Below, piece after piece: positions 35,432 through 44,589 of a DNA stretch of 64,000 bases. The DNA is from Euryarchaeota archaeon UBA86 (GTDB lineage Archaea; Thermoplasmatota; Poseidoniia; Poseidoniales; Thalassarchaeaceae), in contig DAQX01000023.1 of NCBI GenBank assembly GCA_002503055.1, positions 12,197-76,196 on the forward strand. Direction: 5' to 3'. A program made the position numbers and the translations under genes. Below the pieces are notes generated by a model. That model had not been told where the DNA came from. It was given only the letters and a program-made list of their open reading frames with translations, and made no database searches. Each line of letters begins with the position of its first letter. The stretch's first letter is position 1.

Positions 35432-36010
35432 TCACTCGAGAATCTCGACCTTACCATCGATGATATCGATACGCGCTAGAGTCCTAATTGGCCACCTCGG
35501 ACGCTCCTTAGCCAATCTCTCACGCCCCTCTCCTTTCTCAATCGCGATGACGATGTCTTGTAGTATTACTCCCATTTCCTCAAGAGTAGCGAGTATTGGC
35601 TCAAGAGTCCCACCTGTCGAGATTACATCATCAACAATCAGAATTCTCTCCCCGGGCGAGATGTCATTGATGTATGTAGTGGACTGGGAGTAACCGGTTG
35701 AGACATCGACTCGAACTTCACCTTCCATTCCATACTCACGCTTGCGGATTACAACCGTCGGCTTTCCGGTGGCTTCTCCAACAGCAGCTAACAAGGGCAA
35801 ACCCATTGCCTCGACACTGACTACCAAATCAATCTCCGACCAGTCGACCATCTCTATAATTAGGTCTCTTGTAGCGCGCAGAACATCTGCATCCATACGA
35901 GGAATCCCATCTGAAATTGGATGGATGAAGTAGGGATAATCTCCCTTCCAGATTATCGGCGAGCCTCGCAGCGAGTCTTGCAGAATTGAAAGCGGGTCAG
36001 AGGGCGGCAT
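35432..36010 (-). CDS. hpt: Hypoxanthine/guanine phosphoribosyltransferase, archaeal Hpt type
   Basis: Salvages purine bases with PRPP. 192 aa. The archaeal Hpt blocks are present: YFIHPISDGIPRMDADVLR, VSVEAMGLPL, RKREYGMEGEV, STGYSQSTTYIND, and the PRPP loop RILIVDDVISTGGT. Similar proteins are often annotated as adenine phosphoribosyltransferase, but the full pattern matches methanogen hypoxanthine/guanine enzymes. Confidence 0.87.
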   Translation of the reverse strand: MPPSDPLSILQDSLRGSPIIWKGDYPYFIHPISDGIPRMDADVLRATRDLIIEMVDWSEIDLVVSVEAMGLPLLAAVGEATGKPTVVIRKREYGMEGEVRVDVSTGYSQSTTYINDISPGERILIVDDVISTGGTLEPILATLEEMGVILQDIVIAIEKGEGRERLAKERPRWPIRTLARIDIIDGKVEILE

Positions 36011-36022
36011 GGCCCGGCAACC

Positions 36023-36562
36023 TCACACTAAGCCCTTCAAATGCTCGGAGCCCTTTGCTACTCTAATGGTGCAAGGGGTCGGGAATTTGCAACTAGCCTT
36101 TCTGAGAGCATCCCTAGCTGTGAGATAGTGCTCTGGAGAGGTGTAGATTGAGACAACGGTCTGATCTCTTTGCACTCTAGCGGCAGTGCCCACATTCTTC
36201 CCAAAGGACTGCCTCATCCCCATTGAAACACGGTCGGCACCGGCTCCAGTAGCCTGCTTGTTCTCTCTTAGAATCTGATGGGGATATGTGTGCATTCGAA
36301 GAGCATAGCCTTGATCTCCAGCAAGCTTCCTGATAGTGGCGTTAGCAACTTGCCTCGCCGACTCAAGGGCTGAGTCACGAATCTGGCATGGATTGTCTGC
36401 AGTCAGTTCGACTACCACTTCGAATTGGCCTGCCTCAGCACCCTTTCTGTTGCCCATGAAGTAGCGCAGAATACGGTTGTTTGGGACGCCGCCAGTATAC
36501 TCTCTGCGAGTGTACGCCTGACCCTTGATCTGGCGATACATCTTGGCTGGTTTGCGTGCCAT
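36023..36562 (-). CDS. rpl10e: Ribosomal protein L10e (uL16)
   Basis: Large-subunit protein near the peptidyl-transferase centre. About 179 aa from ATG 36562: MARKPAKMYRQIKGQAYTRR is the usual N-terminus, so ATG 36586 is too far upstream. Further blocks are LRMHTYPHQILRENKQATGAG and GADRVSMGMRQSFGK. A TATA-like TTAAATAG (36596-36603) lies about 38 bp upstream, giving a leader of roughly 10 bases. Confidence 0.93.
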   Translation of the reverse strand: MARKPAKMYRQIKGQAYTRREYTGGVPNNRILRYFMGNRKGAEAGQFEVVVELTADNPCQIRDSALESARQVANATIRKLAGDQGYALRMHTYPHQILRENKQATGAGADRVSMGMRQSFGKNVGTAARVQRDQTVVSIYTSPEHYLTARDALRKASCKFPTPCTIRVAKGSEHLKGLV

Positions 36563-36595
36563 ACGGATACCTACTTCGCGGCCCACCGACCTTCT

Positions 36596-36603
36596 CTATT
36601 TAA
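36596..36603 (-). promoter_or_regulatory. TATA-like box for rpl10e-hpt-dph2
   Basis: The minus strand reads TTAAATAG. The predicted start near 36573 leaves a short leader with AGGTA before ATG 36562. Assigned by spacing and AT content. Confidence 0.45.
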
Positions 36604-36629
36604 CCATGAGGCAAGCCGGAATGAGTCAC

Positions 36630-37583
36630 TCAATCAGCACTCAGCCTTTCACTCTCGCGCTGGACTTCCCTGACTCCAAAGACAATCAGACAGAATCCTA
36701 TAAGCATCGATAGTCCAATGTTCTCATCAAGTAATAACCATCCACTGAGAACTCCAAAGACAGGCACAAGGAAAACATAGGATGCTGCAGCCGTAGCTCC
36801 GATCCTATCAATTCCTCTGGCGAACCATGCATAGGTGAGGACAGTGGAAATTAGCCCAAGATATGCCACAGATATCCATTCGGTAGTATTGGGAATAGGT
36901 ATTCCAGACTGCCATACTTCGGCCAGCATCCAAGGGGTGAGAAGGATCCAGCCGACTATCGAATACCATACTACGATTTCTAACGATGTCCCAATTGTTC
37001 CATCAATTAGCGCCATCTTGGTCAAGTTACTGGTCGCAGCCCATGTCAGGGCAGCAAGAGCAATCATCACAGCCCCAATCAATCGATGGTTGAATGGAAT
37101 CTCCGTATTCGGGCTCCATCCCACTACAGTAGCGACACCGACTAAGCCGATTAGTAGGCCGAAAACCATCCTTAAACTCAATTTCTGACCCAGTAATGGG
37201 ATGGCGAGAAGTACCGTGAAAACAGGATTCATTGGGATGATTAGAGAAGCATCTCCAGCAGCCGTCCACTTCATTCCATTCATAAACAGAAGTTGGTACC
37301 CCATGGTTCCCAGTAATGCCATCAAAAATGTGTATTTCCAGGCCTTGTTTCCTTGAGGTAGAAATCGCGGACCTCCTTTATTCCTGTAGAGCCAACACCA
37401 AGCCATGAATGCAATCACCGCGAAGACATACCGCAACCAAGCCGAGGTAGCGGGCCCCATACTGGCCCTGTTTGCATCATCGAGACCGTAACTCAGAAAT
37501 CGACCCACAGCCCAAGTCGAGCCCCACACCGCAGCAACCAGAATTAGTAGTAGATGTGTACTCAGATTCTCTCTATAAGACAA
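36630..37583 (-). CDS. EamA-family transporter (DMT superfamily)
   Basis: 317 aa with ten predicted membrane helices in two EamA repeats. The first begins AAVWGSTWAVGRFL, and the second includes ALTWAATSNLTKMALIDG. The substrate cannot be told; the family exports metabolites such as amino acids. The start is TTG 37583 directly after the aroA stop, with GGTGAT overlapping that stop, so it is probably translated with aroA. Confidence 0.8.
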   Translation of the reverse strand: MSYRENLSTHLLLILVAAVWGSTWAVGRFLSYGLDDANRASMGPATSAWLRYVFAVIAFMAWCWLYRNKGGPRFLPQGNKAWKYTFLMALLGTMGYQLLFMNGMKWTAAGDASLIIPMNPVFTVLLAIPLLGQKLSLRMVFGLLIGLVGVATVVGWSPNTEIPFNHRLIGAVMIALAALTWAATSNLTKMALIDGTIGTSLEIVVWYSIVGWILLTPWMLAEVWQSGIPIPNTTEWISVAYLGLISTVLTYAWFARGIDRIGATAAASYVFLVPVFGVLSGWLLLDENIGLSMLIGFCLIVFGVREVQRESERLSAD

Positions 37584-38762
37584 CTAATCACCCAACTCAA
37601 GCAATCTCGATATGAAACCAGGGTCGCTGACTGCGGAAATCTCAGGCTCGCAGATTTCTCCGCCGAACTTGCTTGCCAGTATCATAGCAGTCATTGCTAG
37701 ACGATGATCTTGGTGAGTTTTTACTGGATCGCAAGGAGACTCGGGTATCTGTCCACCAGGAATCTTCAATCCTTCCTGTGTGACTTCAGCATGCATCCCG
37801 AAGCATCTGAGGAGATAGACGGTAGAATCGAGCCTGTCTGACTCCTTTCCACGAGAATGATTGGCCCCGATAATCTGCCCTCCCTTGCCTATTGCCATTA
37901 GTGCAGAAGCCGGGCATATCAAATCACTCTCATCCCGAAGATCTAGGATTTCTGACTGCTCAGCCAAACTCACAATAGCCGGACTGGACTCGGCCATTTC
38001 AATTTCTAAATTGACATCATGAAGCTCTGAGATTAGCATAGCAATAGGCAGAAGGCTATCCTCCGTTGGAACAGTTACAACTTCCGGAACTAGCACTTCC
38101 CAAGGGACAATATCAATCGACTTCGATGAGAAATTATTCTTAGATTCGCATCTCCTGGCAATTTCGAATGACATCTCGTAGTATCCTCTACTGACTGCCT
38201 TTCCAATTATCTCCAAATTTATTGGAAAGGGAAATCGAGGTGCGGCCAGTAACATTGCAGATAGGGGCTGGCTGGATGTGCTAATGTCAAGACTCGCTGA
38301 ACTCGTTTTCAACGGTCCAGTAACGGAGAGGGGAAGATAATCTCCAGAAACCGTGCAACCCAATTCTCTCAACACTCCGGACAATGCCGACATATCTCTT
38401 TCCCGAAGTGACTCGTCCCCGTCAATATGGATCTCCTCGCCGATGCCTGCGGCGATTGCCATCAGGAATCTTGCAGCAGTCCCTGAGTTGCAACAATCAA
38501 GATTCTGTTTCGGAGTTGTGAATCCTTCCTTACCTACTCCCTTGACAGTCCATTCGTTCTCATTTCGCTCTATAACGGCCCCCAATAATTCTAGACATTC
38601 TGCCATGGAAGAAACATCCTGGCCCGGTTCATTTGAGAATCGTAATGTCGATTTCTTCGATGACTGAGACGCCATGACCAGCCAGCGGATCATATGACTC
38701 TTCGAAGGAGGAAGAGACCACCTAAGGGGTCCCTTGAGTTCCATGGGTTCCAGACTAAGCAC
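37584..38762 (-). CDS. aroA: EPSP synthase (3-phosphoshikimate 1-carboxyvinyltransferase)
   Basis: Sixth step of the shikimate route. 392 aa, slightly short for the family. Substrate-binding blocks are PPSKSHMIR (18-26), CNSGTAARFL (91-100), ESLRERDM, SSQPLSAML, RGKESDRL and THQDHRLAMT. The start is GTG 38762, or ATG 38744 if six residues are dropped. AroD lies about 6 kb away on the other strand, so the shikimate genes are split here. Confidence 0.92.
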   Translation of the reverse strand: MLSLEPMELKGPLRWSLPPSKSHMIRWLVMASQSSKKSTLRFSNEPGQDVSSMAECLELLGAVIERNENEWTVKGVGKEGFTTPKQNLDCCNSGTAARFLMAIAAGIGEEIHIDGDESLRERDMSALSGVLRELGCTVSGDYLPLSVTGPLKTSSASLDISTSSQPLSAMLLAAPRFPFPINLEIIGKAVSRGYYEMSFEIARRCESKNNFSSKSIDIVPWEVLVPEVVTVPTEDSLLPIAMLISELHDVNLEIEMAESSPAIVSLAEQSEILDLRDESDLICPASALMAIGKGGQIIGANHSRGKESDRLDSTVYLLRCFGMHAEVTQEGLKIPGGQIPESPCDPVKTHQDHRLAMTAMILASKFGGEICEPEISAVSDPGFISRLLELGD

Positions 38763-38799
38763 ACCCTTGGCACAGGACTCGGCGTGTTAATGCTGCCAC

Positions 38800-39624
38800 C
38801 TATTCGGACCGAATCCAGTCTCCGTAATCTGTCTCATTATCCCAATCTAACGACTTCTGATCGATTAGGCTTGACTCTAAGGTATTGTCCAGATTCTTAT
38901 CGATATGAATCAGATTGTTCCTTTCGAGCAGTTTAGGACTTAGTCCAGGCAGTAAAATCGAGACAGCCCGAGGGACCCTACCAGGGTATATTTCGTTAAC
39001 ATGCTCAACTATGTTAGTGGTGCAAGTGTTGGTGATGGTGTTGTACCACTCGGGTCTATCGTGGAGACGGTTAGTCCTACGAAGGAACGACTCTAGAAGG
39101 CGCTGATGATTCCCCTCTCCTAGGACTACTCCTTCGAACAGATGAGTCTTCGACTTCCTCCTACATCTGGCTCTGACGCCTATAGAATCGCTTTCTGTAG
39201 ACCAAACATAAAGCAATTCGTACTGACGCAGCATGCCACGAATCGGATGGTAAGACTCGCCCTTTTCCCTCCTAACTTCAATTGAACAAGCAAGTCTACG
39301 CCCATCATTGAACTCGAAGCTGACAAGGGTGTGAGCAATCGGTTTTCTTTTGGGATCGAAGTACTCCAGAATAAGCCATATCTTACTGACCTCGCTAGGC
39401 TTAAATCTCGACTCAGTCCATCGTTCGTCATAGTCACGAGTAGTCCTCCAATTGAAGTCCCGAACATTCCTCAATAGAACCTCGTCTCCTTCATTTTCGG
39501 CATAAGCAATCCTATCATTCTCGGCGACCCAGTCACGTTCATTGGAGGGTTTCTTACTGAAGTGCCAGATTAGAACAACGACCAAGACGAGCCCGGCAGG
39601 AATCTGAGCCGAGCCCCAGTCCAT
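38800..39624 (-). CDS. DUF4105 family membrane-anchored protein
   Basis: About 274 aa. One N-terminal membrane helix (IPAGLVLVVVLIWHF) is followed by a domain with the DUF4105 blocks NVRDFNWRTTRDYDERW, IAHTLVSFEFNDGRRLACSIE, RREKGESYHPIRGMLRQYEL and YNTITNTCTTNIVEH. The last carries a Cys that could be catalytic, as in papain-like folds (inference). The family is mainly known from Gram-negative bacteria, so transfer is likely. ATG 39624 is chosen, since the frame upstream runs into tRNA-Ser. Confidence 0.78.
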   Translation of the reverse strand: MDWGSAQIPAGLVLVVVLIWHFSKKPSNERDWVAENDRIAYAENEGDEVLLRNVRDFNWRTTRDYDERWTESRFKPSEVSKIWLILEYFDPKRKPIAHTLVSFEFNDGRRLACSIEVRREKGESYHPIRGMLRQYELLYVWSTESDSIGVRARCRRKSKTHLFEGVVLGEGNHQRLLESFLRRTNRLHDRPEWYNTITNTCTTNIVEHVNEIYPGRVPRAVSILLPGLSPKLLERNNLIHIDKNLDNTLESSLIDQKSLDWDNETDYGDWIRSE

Positions 39625-39669
39625 GCCGTCGCTGAGTGGAACCGGCGAATGAAACCTATCTCCATCAAG

Positions 39670-39756
39670 TGGCGCGGCAGGGGAGATTCGAACTCCCGAG
39701 GTGAGACACCACTGGATTAGCAATCCAGCGCAATGGCCAGGCTATGCGACTGCCGC
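39670..39756 (-). tRNA. tRNA-Ser (GCU)
   Basis: The minus strand starts GCGGCAG (acceptor), with anticodon stem CTGGA/TCCAG around loop TTGCTAA and anticodon GCT at 39721-39719. There is a long variable arm, as in class II tRNAs, a GTTCGAATC T loop, acceptor strand CTGCCGC, discriminator G and encoded CCA (39672-39670). Confidence 0.95.
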
Positions 39757-39798
39757 AGTAACCAAGCGACTGACACCATTCGCTTAAGGCGAGCGGTT

Positions 39799-42495
39799 TC
39801 ATTCCTCTTCGAAGTCCGCCTCATCGACATCAGACGAGTCAACCAGTTCTGCAGGTAACCGTGCTACGAAGATTATCTCGTCATCGTATCCGGTTCTAGC
39901 AGGATTGCGTAATTCCATTATCCGAGTCCCCTTAGTGACCTTACCAAGAGTCTCCTTGGTCTGACCTGAGGTCATTCTAATCATCATTCCAGTCTTAGTA
40001 AGAATGAATAATTGATCGTCTAAATCAGGTATCTGTCTGACACTTACTATGTGATCATCATCGCGTAGGGACATCGTTCGCACACCCTTAGTACCTCGAT
40101 TTGTACGCCTATAGCCATCTCTATGGCTGACTCCTTCACCTTCATCATCGAGCATCTGCGCACCATCCTCATCGAGGAGAGGGACCATCTCTCCGGAGCC
40201 TAAACGGCTTCGCTTTGCCATTCCGAACTTGGAGATAGTTAGCACACTCGTATCAAAATCGTCTGTTACAATCATTCCGATTACACGATCGCCCTTTTGC
40301 AACTTCATGCCAGAGACGCCTTGACTTACTCTACCCTGTACTCTGACAACACGAGTCGTCACGATGTCTCCTGAGTTTGGGTCCGTACGTGACTTCTCTT
40401 CAGCAGGCATGAATCTGCAAGCATTGCCTCTGGCCGAGACAAGTACGACATGATCGCCCTCAGTAGCGGGCCTTACTGAAACAAGAGCATCATCCTCGCC
40501 ATCAGCGAATTTTAGTGCATACTTGCCGCTTCTGTTTATCTTGACGTATTCAGATAGGTGACTCCTCTTTATCCTGCCATTCTGAGTTGAGAATATCAGG
40601 AAGTGCCCCTCTGGATTCTCAATCAGATCCCTGCTCATCGGTAGAATCGATATCACCTTCTCGTCCTCCCTGATTCCTCCCAGCAAGTTACGAACATGGG
40701 TCCCTCTCCCGTACCTGCTAGCTGACGGCGTTTCCCATGCTCGGAGACCATACACCCTCCCCATGTCAGTAAAAATTAGCAACCTGTCCTTGGAGAAGCA
40801 GGTCACTATCTTGGAGGGTGCGTCTTCCTCCTTCGTGGAGACTCCCTTGAGCCCCTTCCCCCCTCTGTTCTGAAGACGGAAAGACTCAACAGGCAGGTGC
40901 CTCATATAGTTGTCCTGAGTCAGTGATATAACGATAGACTGCTCTGCAACTAGATCTTCTCTGTCCATCGAGAGCGGTGTCGGATTGATCTCTGTTCTGC
41001 GGTCGTCGCCATGCCTCTCAACTACCTCTTCTAGCTCTTCGACAATGATATTCAGGCGCTTTACCCTACTATCCAGTATCCCTTTGAAATTCTTTATCGC
41101 TTCCTTCAGTTTTTCAAGCTCCTCTGCGACCTCCTTTACGTTTAGCTTGGTCAGTTGGTAGAGCCTCCTCTCTGCGATAGCCTTGGACTGCCTCTCTGAG
41201 AAGTCAAACTTCTTTATTTTCGGGTATTTTTCCTCTCCTCTGAGGTATTTTTCGAATTGGTCTCTAGAGTCCGAGTTACGGCCAACTACAATGATTTCAT
41301 CCATCCTCTTCTGTGCTTTGATCAAACCGTCGAGAATGTGGGCCCTGGCTTCCGCCTTTTCCAAATCGAATTGCGTCCGCCTCTCAATTATTGACTCCCT
41401 GTGCCTGACATGAGTGTGCAATATGGTACATAGGTCAAGCTGTACCGGCTCTCCCCTCAGTATTCCCATCATATTCGCCGAGTATGACTCCTGTAATCTG
41501 CTGGATTGGTATAATTGATTCAATACCGCCTGCGGGTCAGCATTCTGCTTGATCTCGATGACTACCCTAATCCCCTCTTTACTGGACTCATCCCTGATGT
41601 CCCTGATTCCTTTCACGGATTCCTTCTGAACAAGTTCAGCTATTCCCTGTAGCATTGGCGCCTTTTTCACTTGATATGGAATTGAGTGAACTACCAGCCT
41701 CTTGCCGCTGGAGTCGTCTATCACCTCAACATCAGATCTAATGTGGAATCGTCCATGCCCAGTTCTGTACATATCTACAATGCCATCGATGCCGTACAGG
41801 GTGGCGCCCGTTGGAAAGTCAGGTCCTCTCATATATTCCATATATTCGAGAGCGTCTATTTTTGGGGGGTTGTCGAGACCAATCTTTCTATTCTGTTCAA
41901 TCACCCTTCCAATGTGGAATTTTATCGCTGCAGCAACCTCCCCGAGGTTGTGAGGCGGGATTTTCGTTGCCATGCCAACTGCAATGCCATCGCTCCCATT
42001 TAGGAGTAGGTTTGGAAGCCTGGAAGGCAAAACTGTGGGTTCGATCTCACTCTCGTCAAAGTTCGGCTCCATGTCGATCGTGTTTTTGTTGATATCTTCT
42101 AGCATGTGCAGGGATAGGCGGTCGAGCCTGCTCTCGGTATACCTCATTGCAGCCGGTGGATCCCCGTCAATCGAGCCAAAGTTACCTTGTCCGTCAACAA
42201 GGGGGTACCTAAGTGAGAACTCCTGTGCCATCCTGACCATTGTATCGTATAGCGCCTGATCACCATGGGGGTGATACTTCCCCATGACTTCGCCAACCGA
42301 CCTAGCTGACTTACTGTACCCCTTTTCATGGGTGTGTCCTGCCTGGTGCATACCCCATAGGATCCTCCTGTGGACCGGCTTTAGTCCGTCCCTTACATCC
42401 GGCAGGGCTCGTCCAATAATCACGCTCATCGCGTAATTGATGTAGCTTTCTTTCATCTCGTCGGAGATGTCCCTTCTCAGTAAATCTTCACTCAT
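39799..42495 (-). CDS. gyrA: DNA gyrase subunit A, bacterial type
   Basis: Introduces negative supercoils together with GyrB. 898 aa. The catalytic Tyr is Y119 in PPAAMRYTESRL; GRALPDVRDGLKPVHRRIL and GKYHPHGDQALYDTMVRMAQ are typical. The wrapping domain has a GyrA box, QNRGGKGLKG, near residue 541, which supports gyrase rather than topoisomerase IV. The protein ends in an acidic tail. It follows gyrB with three bases between. Bacterial gyrase in Euryarchaeota is a known ancient transfer. Confidence 0.95.
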   Translation of the reverse strand: MSEDLLRRDISDEMKESYINYAMSVIIGRALPDVRDGLKPVHRRILWGMHQAGHTHEKGYSKSARSVGEVMGKYHPHGDQALYDTMVRMAQEFSLRYPLVDGQGNFGSIDGDPPAAMRYTESRLDRLSLHMLEDINKNTIDMEPNFDESEIEPTVLPSRLPNLLLNGSDGIAVGMATKIPPHNLGEVAAAIKFHIGRVIEQNRKIGLDNPPKIDALEYMEYMRGPDFPTGATLYGIDGIVDMYRTGHGRFHIRSDVEVIDDSSGKRLVVHSIPYQVKKAPMLQGIAELVQKESVKGIRDIRDESSKEGIRVVIEIKQNADPQAVLNQLYQSSRLQESYSANMMGILRGEPVQLDLCTILHTHVRHRESIIERRTQFDLEKAEARAHILDGLIKAQKRMDEIIVVGRNSDSRDQFEKYLRGEEKYPKIKKFDFSERQSKAIAERRLYQLTKLNVKEVAEELEKLKEAIKNFKGILDSRVKRLNIIVEELEEVVERHGDDRRTEINPTPLSMDREDLVAEQSIVISLTQDNYMRHLPVESFRLQNRGGKGLKGVSTKEEDAPSKIVTCFSKDRLLIFTDMGRVYGLRAWETPSASRYGRGTHVRNLLGGIREDEKVISILPMSRDLIENPEGHFLIFSTQNGRIKRSHLSEYVKINRSGKYALKFADGEDDALVSVRPATEGDHVVLVSARGNACRFMPAEEKSRTDPNSGDIVTTRVVRVQGRVSQGVSGMKLQKGDRVIGMIVTDDFDTSVLTISKFGMAKRSRLGSGEMVPLLDEDGAQMLDDEGEGVSHRDGYRRTNRGTKGVRTMSLRDDDHIVSVRQIPDLDDQLFILTKTGMMIRMTSGQTKETLGKVTKGTRIMELRNPARTGYDDEIIFVARLPAELVDSSDVDEADFEEE

Positions 42496-42498
42496 TGT

Positions 42499-44451
42499 TC
42501 ACACATCCAGTGCCGTAACCTTCGAAGCATTAGTCTCTATGAATGAACGCCTGTCAGGAACGTCCTCGCCCATGAGTATGCTGAACAGTGAATCAGCTTC
42601 CTCAGCATCTTTGATTTCAACCTTCAGCATAACCCTGGCTTCGGGGTCCATTGTAGTCTCCCAGAGCTGATCGGGATTCATTTCTCCGAGGCCCTTGTAC
42701 CTCTGAACATCTATCTTGGATGTAGGGGATTCTTTCTGCATTCTCTTAATTGTGGCATCTCGCTCTTTCTCACTGTGGACCCATTCGACATGCTTCCCCC
42801 TGGAGATGGAGAATAGTGGGGGCGCGGCAATATACACATTTCCATTCATAATGGCACGCCTCATAAAGCGCCACATGAAGGTCAGAATCAATGTTCTGAT
42901 GTGTGCCCCATCGACATCAGCGTCTGTCATGATGATGATTTTGCCATATCTCAACTTCTCGGGATCAAAGGCCCCCTCTGCCTCTTCTTCATTGCCAACC
43001 CCTGCTCCAAGAGCCCTGATCATCCTCTGAATTTGCTCGTTCGAGAAAACCTTGGTGAGGTTTCTTTGCTGCCTCTCCACATTCAGAATTTTACCTCTGA
43101 GCGGGAGTATTGCTTGCGTTCTTCTGTCTCTGGCGTTTTTCGCAGACCCGCCCGCACTTTCTCCCTCGACTATGTATATCTCACATTCAGCGGGGTCTCT
43201 CGACTGGCAATCTGCAAGCTGTCCCGGTAGTCCACCGCCTTCCAGTACGCCCTTTCGTCTAGTCAAATCACGTGCCTTCCTTGCAGCCTCCCTGGCCCTG
43301 CTGGCCAGAAGGGCCTTTTCGACGATCTGCTTTGCAACGGAGGGATTCTCTTCGAAGAACTCGCCCAATTTGTCATTCACGATCTGCTCAACTATCCCGG
43401 CCACCTCGCTAGTGACCAATTTTGCTTTGGTCTGCGCATTGAATGATGGATCCGGATGCTTGATCGAAATGACAGCAGAAATACCCTCTCTGACATCATC
43501 TCCAGACAGTCCTTTCACATTTTTGAGCAGGTTTTTCGACTGCGCATATCCATTCACTGTTCGCGTCAGCGAGCTCTTCAGGCCAGAAAGATGAGTCCCC
43601 CCGTCCGTATTGTGAATTATATTGGTGAAGCAATGTATTGACTCCGAGTAAGCATCAGTCCACTGCATTGCAACCTCCACGTGAACCTCACCCTTGTCTC
43701 CCTGCTTGCTGCCAAGTACATGCAACACATCTTCGTGAACCACTTCCTTGTTCTTGTTCATGGATTCTACATACTCCCTCAGGCCCCCATCGTACTTATG
43801 CTCGATTTCCACAGCAGACTCGCCTCTGAGATCTCTGGCGATAATCTGAAGTCCTGCATTCAGGAATGCCGTTCTCCTGAGCCTGGTATTAATCTGCTCG
43901 AAGTCAAACTCTATGATGTCGCTGAATACTTCTTCCAAATCAGGCTTAAACGAGATTATGGTCCCAGTCCTATCTGAGCTTCCTATCGACTTTAGCTTGC
44001 CCTGGGGGACTCCTTTGTTGTAGGTCTGTTGCCATTCCTTGCCTTCTCTATGAATGGTCATAATCAGAGATTCTGAAACTGCGTTTACGGCACTCACGCC
44101 TACTCCATGTAGGCCACCGGCCACTTTGTAGGCCTCATTGTCGAACTTCCCGCCTGCATGCAACTTGGTCATGATGACCTCAGCAGCGCTAACTCCCTCC
44201 TCGTGCTTACTGACGGGAATCCCCCTCCCGTGATCAGTAACCGTAATTGATCCATCTGGGTTTAGGTCAACTTCGACCGTTGGATTGTGACCCGCAAGGT
44301 GCTCATCGACAGCATTGTCGACCACTTCCCATATGCAGTGATGCAGAGCAGAACCGTCATGAGGATCTCCCAGATACATGCCAGGTCGCTTTCTGACGGC
44401 CTCTAGGCCCTCTAGCACCTGAATGCTATCTGCATCATAGTCGTCTACCAT
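42499..44451 (-). CDS. gyrB: DNA gyrase subunit B, bacterial type
   Basis: ATPase subunit of gyrase. About 650 aa. The GHKL site includes WEVVDNAVDEHLAG (Glu and Asn) and TDHGRGIPV; the TOPRIM domain has VEGESAGGSAKNARDRRTQA (near 427) and IIMTDADVDGAHIRTL. The C-terminal RYKGLGEMNPDQLWETTMDP is present and the length matches short GyrB forms. ATG 44451 is preferred over TTG 44454: a TATA box within a palindrome lies about 27 bp upstream, implying a leaderless gyrBA message. Confidence 0.95.
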   Translation of the reverse strand: MVDDYDADSIQVLEGLEAVRKRPGMYLGDPHDGSALHHCIWEVVDNAVDEHLAGHNPTVEVDLNPDGSITVTDHGRGIPVSKHEEGVSAAEVIMTKLHAGGKFDNEAYKVAGGLHGVGVSAVNAVSESLIMTIHREGKEWQQTYNKGVPQGKLKSIGSSDRTGTIISFKPDLEEVFSDIIEFDFEQINTRLRRTAFLNAGLQIIARDLRGESAVEIEHKYDGGLREYVESMNKNKEVVHEDVLHVLGSKQGDKGEVHVEVAMQWTDAYSESIHCFTNIIHNTDGGTHLSGLKSSLTRTVNGYAQSKNLLKNVKGLSGDDVREGISAVISIKHPDPSFNAQTKAKLVTSEVAGIVEQIVNDKLGEFFEENPSVAKQIVEKALLASRAREAARKARDLTRRKGVLEGGGLPGQLADCQSRDPAECEIYIVEGESAGGSAKNARDRRTQAILPLRGKILNVERQQRNLTKVFSNEQIQRMIRALGAGVGNEEEAEGAFDPEKLRYGKIIIMTDADVDGAHIRTLILTFMWRFMRRAIMNGNVYIAAPPLFSISRGKHVEWVHSEKERDATIKRMQKESPTSKIDVQRYKGLGEMNPDQLWETTMDPEARVMLKVEIKDAEEADSLFSILMGEDVPDRRSFIETNASKVTALDV

Positions 44452-44465
44452 CAAATCACAATTCC

Positions 44466-44490
44466 TGAGGGTTCCTATAGGGAACCCTCA
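44466..44490 (-). promoter_or_regulatory. Palindromic TATA region of gyrBA
   Basis: TGAGGGTTCC-CTATA-GGAACCCTCA on the minus strand is a perfect ten-pair inverted repeat around CTATA. Its centre (44478) is 27 bp from ATG 44451, so the repeat encloses the predicted TATA box. A dimeric regulator here would compete with TBP. Position is seen; role is inferred. Confidence 0.6.
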
Positions 44491-44541
44491 TCAACATTCT
44501 AATCCGTACGCTGGAGGTTATTCAATCCTACTCTAAATCAC

Positions 44542-44561
44542 GATAAAATAATGTATTTTTA
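44542..44561 (+). promoter_or_regulatory. AT-rich promoter of aroD
   Basis: The tract from GATAAAATAATG to TATTTTTA includes a TATA-like TATTTTTA (44554-44561), centred 26 bp before ATG 44583. No SD is present, which fits a leaderless start. Confidence 0.5.
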
Positions 44562-44567
44562 CCGTTT

Positions 44568-44589
44568 TTTCCATTGTTAACAATGGAAA
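44568..44589. promoter_or_regulatory. 22-bp palindrome over the aroD start codon
   Basis: Bases 44568-44589 form a perfect 22-bp palindrome: left arm TTTCCATTGTT, right arm AACAATGGAAA. The aroD ATG (44583-44585) and the predicted transcription start both lie within it. This is a likely operator for a dimeric repressor. Confidence 0.55.

Noticed and set aside
35370..35693. 107-aa plus-strand frame over hpt and dph2
   Set aside because: Both minus-strand genes here have clear family motifs; the frame is a shadow.
39799..44451. Gyrase genes as a recent insertion by unlike codon use
   Set aside because: By eye the codon choice looks slightly different from the neighbours, but I could not count it, and no insertion borders are visible.
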